Source: Hordeum vulgare subsp. vulgare (lineage: Eukaryota > Streptophyta > Magnoliopsida > Poales > Poaceae). From it: a DNA stretch of 64,000 nt. A program made the position numbers and the translations under genes. The stretch is from assembly GCF_904849725.1 (NCBI RefSeq), contig NC_058521.1:431724676-431788675 (forward strand), given 5' to 3'. The notes under the pieces were generated by a model. The model searched no databases. It was not told the origin of the DNA and saw only the letters and a list, made by a program, of their open reading frames with translations. Positions within the stretch are counted from its first letter, which is position 1. Each line of letters starts with the position of its first letter. Shown in pieces: positions 57,440 through 64,000 of this stretch.

Positions 57440-58950
57440 TGATGTCTACTATGCAAATTTATTCTTGTAGACGTTGTTGGGCCTCCAAGTATAGTGTTTT
57501 GTAGGACAACAACAAATTTCCCTCAAGTGGATGACCTAAGGTTTATCAATTAGTGGGAGGTGTAGGATGAAAATGGTCTCTCTCAAACAACCCTGCAATC
57601 TAATACAAGAAATCTCTTGTGTCCCCAACACACCTAATACATTGGAAAATTGTATAGGTGCACTAGTTCGGCGAAGAGATGGTGATACAAGTGTAATATG
57701 GATGGTAGAAATAGGTTTTTGTAATGTGAAAATATAAAAACAGCAATGTAGCAAGTGGCAAACAATTAGCAAAATGTTATATCAATGCTTGGAAACAAGG
57801 CCTAGGGTTCATACCTTCACTAGTGTAATCTATCAATAGTGCTAGCACAACTGAATCATATAACCATCCCTCATCATGTTACAAAGAATCACTCCAAAGT
57901 TCCTACCTAGTAGAGAACATAAGATGAAATTGTTGTGGGTAGTAAAACCACCTCAAAGTTATCCTTTTCGACCAATCAATTGAGCCATTCATGTAAGTGT
58001 CACAAGCAACACTAGAGTTCATACTAGAAACACCTATGATACACATCAACCAACTCTAATGTCACCTAGATACTCCAATGTCACCACAAGTATCCGTAAG
58101 TTGATTATTTGGCATGCATTAAACAATCTCATATTTATAGCATTTAATCCATACAAATAACCTCAAAGAGCACCCCAATGTCGGACAAAATGTGTACCAT
58201 CCCATGTGCATAGATTACCCCAAAGTCACCACGAGAATACGCAAGTTGATACCAAAACATACATCAAGTGACTCAACTGAATACCCCATTGTCACCATGG
58301 GTATCTACATGTAAGACATACACCAACTGTTCTCAAATCGAAAGTATTCAATCTAAAATAAGGATACCTCAAATGTAAAGACTTGGTTCATCACAAGATA
58401 GAGAGGGAAGAAGACCATATGATCCAACTATATTAACAAAGCTCATGGTCCACCAAGATCGGGCCACATCAAGAATACTAGAGAGAGAGAGAGAGAGATC
58501 AAACACATAGCTACTCGTACATACCCTCAGACCCGAGGGTGAACTACTCCCCCGTAACATGGAGACCGTCGGGATGATGAAGATGGCCTCCAGTGACGAT
58601 TCTCCCCTCCGACAGGGTGCCAGAAAATAGCTTTGAATGAGATCTCTTCAAACGAGAGGCTTGAGGCGGCAAAGCAGAAGTCATTTCTCTATTTCTATGC
58701 TTTTTGGTATTTATAGGAGTTTTGGGCATCGATTTCACGCTAGGAACGTACACAAGTGACCACTAACTCGGGGGCGCGCCCTAGGGGGGGCACCCCTAGG
58801 TTCGTGGCTCCCTCGACCACCCCCTCGTACAACTTTGGCACTATGTGGGCCTCTTTTGGTCCATAATAAATCATCCTAAATTTTCATCCAATTCCGAGAA
58901 CTTCTATTTTCTATATAGAAATAACATCATGGTAGTTCTGGTGAAAATGA
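57440..58950 (-). repeat. LTR-like sequence of an Athila-like Gypsy, minus strand; right end uncertain
   Basis: Starts TGATGTCTACTATGC (the outer end on the minus strand). It carries blocks known to me from wheat Gypsy LTRs (GTTGTTGGGCCTCCAAGT, GGTGCACTAGTTCGGCG, CCTCAGACCCGAGGGTGA). A (GA)n run lies at 58481-58499. The inner boundary was not found; 58950 is an estimate. It probably is the 3' LTR of the element with the pol relic at 59290-60490. Confidence 0.5.
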
Positions 58951-59289
58951 TAGTATACAACAGCTAATGTTTGAAAATTATTATACAACTTGTGATAGCG
59001 TGAAACAAAAATAGGATGAAAACTCATGATATAGAGGTCAAAACATCAAAACATATATATAATGAAAATTTGCCCCGCATGACGAGTATACGAGGAGAAA
59101 ATGGAGTTGGGGAAGTGCACGAGAGGCCCACAAGCATGGGTGGCACTCCCCTGCCAGGGCTACACACTGGAGCATGTGGCTCCCTCGGGCACTCCCTCAG
59201 TTGTTAACTTTTTTATTTTCCAAAACTTATGAAAATTATTTTTAGGGAATTTTTGGAGCCTATTTACTTCCCGTATCACGTACCTATTC

Positions 59290-60490
59290 TTTTTTCAGGA
59301 TTCTGGAGTGATTCGAAAGTTCTCTTTTATGTAGTCTTCCAACATAATTACTTTAATAACGTCTGAATCAATGTTAATGGGGTTACCAGCTATATAATGT
59401 TTAATTCTTTGACCATTAACCACATTCAGTAGATTTCCTTCGGTGTTATTCATCTTGATGGCTCCAGAACGATAAAGTTCCTCGATGACGTATGGACCTT
59501 CCCATTTGGAGAGGGGTTTTCCTGAAAAAACCTAAAATTAGAATTTTACAACAATACTTTGTCCCAAATATTAAAATATCATTTATGAATTTCTTATCAT
59601 GCCATCTTTTAACCTTTTATTCAAATAACTTAGCGTTCTCATAAGCTTATGTTCTCCAGTCGTCTAGAGAACTCATATCAAATAATCTCTTTTCACCCGC
59701 AATTTTTAAATCATAACTGGTCTATGAAACTTGAAGATGCACTCTGGGCATACACGACTCCTTATAAAAAAATCTATGGATATGTCTCCTTATAAAATGG
59801 TTATGGAGAAGCTTGTCATTTACCTCTTGAGCAGTTAAAGAAGTTAGTGACACAATCAACAACTACGAAATTATGAGTGTACCCTTGTGAGGAAGGAAAA
59901 GGTCCCATATAATCAGAACCCCAAACATCAAATGGTTCAATAACAAGTGAATAATACATATGCACTTCATATCTTTTACCCATATTACCACTTCTTCTGC
60001 ATTCATTATAAGAGAGGATAAACTCACGTGCATCCTTGAAAAGAGCAGGCCAGTAGAAACGAGATTGCAATACCTTATGTGTTGTTCTCTCACCAGCATT
60101 GTGTCCTCCGTATGCAACAGAGTGGCATTTCCGCAAAATTTATTCCTATCGATGCTCAGGTATACAACGTCTAATAATATCATCTACTCCCTCTTTATAA
60201 AGATGTGGGTCATCCCAAAAGTAACGTCTGAAATCGAAGGAAAACTTTTCTTTTGTTGGTAGGTAAAAATAGATGGTATACATTTCGCAACAATATAATT
60301 AACATAATAAGCATACCAATGACTATTACAAGAGGAAGAAGTGTTAAAAATGGTTAATTTCTCATCATGAAACCTATCATTAACATGTATTGGGTCATCA
60401 AGAATGATTTCCATCCTAGACAAATTACCTGCCACATGATTATCACCTCCCCTATCTATCAATAATATGCAAATTAAACTCTTGTAATAA
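59290..60490 (-). pseudogene. pol: Gypsy pol relic (RNase H end, integrase), minus strand
   Basis: Reading leftwards: the end of RNase H at about 60455 (GGDNHVAGNLSRME), a linker (YVNYIVAKCIPSIFTYQQKK), the integrase finger and core start at 60136-59816 (HNAGERTTHKVLQSRFYWP, EPFDVWGSDYMGPFP), then decayed core, and the integrase C-terminal section (KWEGPYVIEELYRSGAIKM near 59480). Two faults stand out: the first cysteine of the HHCC finger is replaced by tyrosine (SYNECRRSG), and several frameshifts and stops break the chain. Most of RT is missing to the right of about 60500. The lineage looks Athila-like. Confidence 0.65.
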
Positions 60491-60529
60491 CATTGGTGCA
60501 TCGACGTCCTATACAAATGGTTTTTAAGT

Positions 60530-60770
60530 TTCAAATCGTCACCTTGCATGTGTGCGTGATAGGGGGGTCCATCGCACATGCTACCAAAACTGTTTGTGAT
60601 TGGGGTACATCCCACACGTTTAACACACACGGTTATTTCACAGAAATTGTATGTAATGCTCGAGTAATTGCACATGATTAAAATAAAGAAATTGTGTGTG
60701 ATGTCAATGCCATCACACACAATTGGATCAAAACAATTGTGTGCAATGTGTGATCTTAATGTGGTGCTAA
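60530..60770. repeat. CACTA-like subterminal repeat region (tentative)
   Basis: Short motifs of the GTGTGNAATG / CATCACACAC type occur on both strands (AATTGTGTGTGATG, CATCACACACAATTG, AATTGTGTGCAATG), as in the subterminal regions of CACTA transposons. The CACTA end itself was not found, so the class is a guess. Confidence 0.3.
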
Positions 60771-61711
60771 TTAGTCCTAAAATCAGCTAGGCAGTAATCA
60801 ATTTACTATGATCATATTTTGACAAACAAACATAACGCAAAACATGCACATTCGAAATCTACTATACGATTTCTTTTCAAGCTTTGACATACAACATATA
60901 GAAGTACAAACATACTATTTGACATCACACGACAGCCAACACATACGAGTAGAAATCACATCTAATTACGCCGTTATGTTTCATGAGTCTCTTGTTCATC
61001 GATGACATCATCTGCCAAACCTTATGAGATTTGTTATTGTATTTGATCCTCAAAGAGCAAGAGAAAAGGGTGATAAGTTAAAAAAAGTAAATCACTACAC
61101 GGAGTACTGATTCGGCGCCACGCTCATATGCACATTCGATGCATAAAAAGTTCAAAACAAATATTAGAAAAAATAAAAATAATAAAAAATTTGTATGGTA
61201 GAGAATTCCGTGCGTGAGGCGTGCTCCAAATTTCAGATCATTTGTACATTTACATAACCCTCGACAAAAGGACAAATTTGGGTTGTGTAAAAAAGTTCAG
61301 TGTTCATGTATTATTGTGACCCAATTAGTTTTTTTGTTGACAGCTACTCATATGTCCAAATGAGCTGAAATTTAGAGCATATATCACACACTAAATTATC
61401 TATCATGCAAACAAAAAATGATTTTTTTTATTACATACTCATGTATCCTACTTGAAATTAGTTATTACATTAGTTATGCATATTTTGTTCTCAAAACGTA
61501 TTGGAAGAGAAAGTTCAGGTCTTCACAAGAGAGAATCTTGTGATTAGTTTGATGTCTTGGGGAATCTCGATGGATAAGGAGAATCAAAAATAGATTAAAT
61601 TGATATAGACATCATACTTAGACATACAAAACAATATTAGATTAGTACTATGTGGCAAGCTAGCTAGAAGCCAGCATGGTGGATGGATTCTTGGAATAAA
61701 CGCATGGGAAG
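60771..61711. other. AT-rich intergenic DNA, nothing recognised
   Basis: Mostly AT-rich with short A and T runs. No terminal repeats or coding relics seen. Confidence 0.4.
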
Positions 61712-62017
61712 CTAGCTTACATGGCCATGAAATGCATCTCCATGACGCTGCCTCCCGGGATGAAAAACCTGTTGAAGAAGTTGTGCCGTCAGACAGAGTT
61801 CCCGAAGCTGGATGGGCGCTTCAGGCTCGTGCTCGTGTCTGCACCCGACGACGAGCCTCATGGTGTCCAGGGCACCTGTGTCATGCACGGCCGCTCGATA
61901 TCGAGCGCTCATCGCCTCACCGCGTCCTGCTCCGAGTCGGAGCATGGAGCAGGGGTCGTCTGCCTTGCTACCCATGGCATGGAAGAAGTGTGTGTCATGT
62001 TTGTAGTTCTACAATAG
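61712..62017. other. GC-rich island, possible captured gene fragment
   Basis: About 300 bp of GC-rich sequence open on both strands (plus 61721-62017, minus 61975-61712) within AT-rich surroundings. The plus reading has PPGMKNLLKKLCRQTEFPKL and the minus reading has PIQLRELCLTAQLLQQVF; I recognise neither. Could be a transduplicated exon or the edge of an unknown element. Confidence 0.3.
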
Positions 62018-62613
62018 GTTGGATTAACGCTACCTAGATACATGTGTGGATGTGCTAGAGTACGTGGTGAGGAGATATGGATGAGATAAGGCTAGATATT
62101 TTTCTTAAGTGTGGAGTGTTGACGGATGGATTCATGCCATCTCATCGATCCAAAGCTTCAATCTCTTCACCAATAAGAATTCAATACACACATGTGTTCT
62201 TTCTTGCCACTTAATTTTTGCCCTTACACATTAAAAAATTGTGAAAACATTCTCAAAATTTTAATAGAGTATATTGAGGCCATATATTGGCACCATGTCA
62301 AGTTTCGTATTTATTACACATCATTTACATTTTATAGAACTAAAATACCAATAAACTTCATGTTCATGGTTGATTATTACCACACACATATTCGAATTTT
62401 ATCTTTATTTCTTGTATGAGGAATACACATATACTAAATGCCCTAAATATGATTTTTCAAATGACTTCTTATACTGTTTCTGTACTCGTAGTTAAAACTT
62501 GAATGTATCCGTAGTATTTAGTGACTCAAATATAGCCGATGAGCTCTGAAAAGTGCCAAATTTTAGTATGGATGATTCTATGGTGTATATTAATTGTAGA
62601 AAAATAATCAAGA
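62018..62613. other. AT-rich intergenic DNA, nothing recognised
   Basis: No element ends or coding relics seen up to the LTR beginning at 62614. Confidence 0.4.
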
Positions 62614-64000
62614 TGAAAGGATCCATCTGGTTGACTAGAGGGGGGGGGGGGTGAATAGGTAACTACTTATTTTAAACTTTTCTTAACAAATTAGGTTTAG
62701 CAATAAATAGGTTGTCTAGATATGCAACTTGGTGAACAACCTATATGTTGCTAACAACAACAATGATACAAGCAATCAAAGGATGCAACACAAGTAAGGC
62801 TTGCACAAAGTAAAAGTATAATAGATAACCACAAGTGGAACCGGTGGAGATGAGGATGTGTTACCGAAGTTCCTTCCCTTTGAGGGGAAGTACGTCTCCA
62901 TTGGAGTGGTGTGGAGGAACAATAGTCCCCAAGAAGCCACTAGGGACACCGTATTCTCCTCACTCCCTCACACAATGCGAGATGTCGTGATTCCACTAGT
63001 GGTGCCCTTTGAAGGCGGCAATCGAACCTTTACAAATAATGTTGGGGCAATCTCCACAAATTAATTGGATGCTCCCAACAACACTATGAAGCGTCACCAC
63101 AATGGAATGTGGTTTCGAGGTGACCACTTCCATCTAGGATGATCAAACACCCAAGAGTAACAAGATCCACAAGGTATTAGTGGGGGGAATCAAATTTCTC
63201 TTGGTGACGTGTAGATCGAGGCCTTCTCCTCCAAACCCTACATCATCAACAAGATTTGATGGTTAGGGAGGGAGATCGGTAAAAAATGAGCCTAGTAGCA
63301 ACAATAGAGCTTTGGGGGAAAAGAGGTGAGTCAACTTAAGGAAGAGGACTCACTTATATAGTGGGAAGAAGGATCCAGCCATTATACCATTCTACCCGTG
63401 CATAAGCAGTAGTACCGCTCTTGTGAGTGTTCCTTGCGCCTGCATGGAAGTTCCTCCCACATAGTGCAACTGGTGATCTCAGGGAGGTGGTAGTGCCGTC
63501 GGAGCGGTACTACCATTCCCACCAGCGGAACTTCCGCTTAATGCTGCAACAACGGGAGAACTGGCGGTAGTGAAGTGGGGTAGCACGGTAGTACTGCCCG
63601 AAGTGGTACTACCGCCCTCTAGAGCCGCTCCACTTCTGCCGAGAAAAAGCATCTATCTAGAGATCAAAATATAAGAGGTAGTCCAAAGGTAGTACACCAC
63701 GTTAGTACCACCAAAGCGATACTACCGCACTTCTAGAGAAGTACTTCCTCTTAGTACATGTGCATAGGGGCAACAGGCCGGGCCATAGAAACACCAGAGC
63801 AGTACTATAGTTCCCTACTACCGCCCTACTTCCACTCGATTACACAGGAAGCAAATATGTAAGCAAAAGTGTCTGAGCACTGAGCGGCGGCAGTACCGCT
63901 AAAGCGGTACTACGGCTGTGCACCATGGTAGTACCGCTTAGCACACTCTAGATATCTTTGGCAAAAAAGGATAGAAGCTCCAGGTGCTGGGAAGAAAGGC
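62614..64000 (-). repeat. LTR of a Maximus-type Copia, minus strand, running off the window
   Basis: The minus-strand end reads GGATCCTTTCA, preceded by a C run and TCTAG, like the LTRs ending at 8645, 19958 and 30568. A TATATAAG box lies at about 63353-63361 (minus) and diverged near-palindrome units lie upstream of it on the minus strand (63405-63930). The adjacent sequence at 62600-62613 is not a primer site, so this is a 3' LTR or a solo LTR. The possible left target repeat is CAAGA (62609-62613). Confidence 0.75.

Noticed and set aside
58481..58499. (GA)n microsatellite
   Set aside because: A simple repeat within an LTR-like sequence that occurs in other members of that LTR group; not notable.
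62641..62652. G run (also 14889 and 33665)
   Set aside because: Homopolymer at a known C/G-rich position of these LTRs; slippage or sequencing error is enough to explain length differences.
1..64000. Host protein-coding genes or resistance-gene fragments
   Set aside because: Every long frame could be assigned to a retrotransposon or to repeat shadow; the two unexplained patches (4587-4880, 61712-62017) lack recognisable domains.

Overview
This window looks like a stretch of repeat-rich intergenic DNA from a large grass genome, most likely a Triticeae species (wheat, Aegilops, rye or barley group). The evidence is the almost unbroken series of LTR retrotransposons whose termini and relic proteins match families known from that tribe: a BARE/WIS/Angela-type Copia with TGTTGGAAATATGCCC ends, a SIRE/Maximus-lineage Copia, a Fatima-like Gypsy, and several Gypsy LTRs starting TGATACGTCT of the Sabrina/WHAM kind. 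Family names are from memory of these sequences and were not searched. I found no convincing host gene, tRNA, rRNA or CRISPR array.

Layout. 1-4361: the 3' end of a Tat-like Gypsy whose additional ORF runs antisense (minus strand), ending in a 3' LTR. 4362-9540: low-copy-looking DNA with small MITE-type elements and a 2.7-kb solo LTR (5949-8645, target duplication ATTAA). 9541-34404: an Angela-type composite laid out internal-LTR-internal-LTR. Its second internal domain is split by a 12.0-kb Maximus-lineage Copia (18571-30568, target duplication CATGC) with both LTRs, gag, pol and an extra envelope-like gene. 34405-57430: a decayed Fatima-like Gypsy on the minus strand, carrying its own antisense (plus-strand) additional ORF and apparently without most of pol. 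It was invaded twice: by a non-autonomous minus-strand Gypsy (34994-43327, GACCC) that later took a solo LTR (41167-42786, GTGAA/GTGTA), and by a solo LTR (45176-53665, GGGCG) that later took a non-autonomous plus-strand Gypsy (46544-53444, GATCT). 57440-60500: an Athila-like Gypsy LTR and pol relic on the minus strand. 60530-62613: CACTA-like subterminal repeats, AT-rich DNA and a small GC-rich island. 62614-64000: a minus-strand LTR related to the Maximus-type ones, running off the edge.

The most interesting system is in the Maximus-lineage Copia. Arrays of a near-palindromic 15-mer (arms AGCGGTA and TACCGCT) sit just upstream of a TATA box in every LTR of this type here. A further array with the central base reversed sits upstream of a TATATAA box inside the element. 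It is followed by a short ATG exon, a good GT-AG intron and the envelope-like frame, which joins in phase. I infer that the envelope-like gene has its own LTR-like promoter and a spliced transcript. The antisense ORF of the first Gypsy also has a possible promoter of its own. All the coding copies are damaged by stops or frameshifts, so these are fossils rather than active elements.
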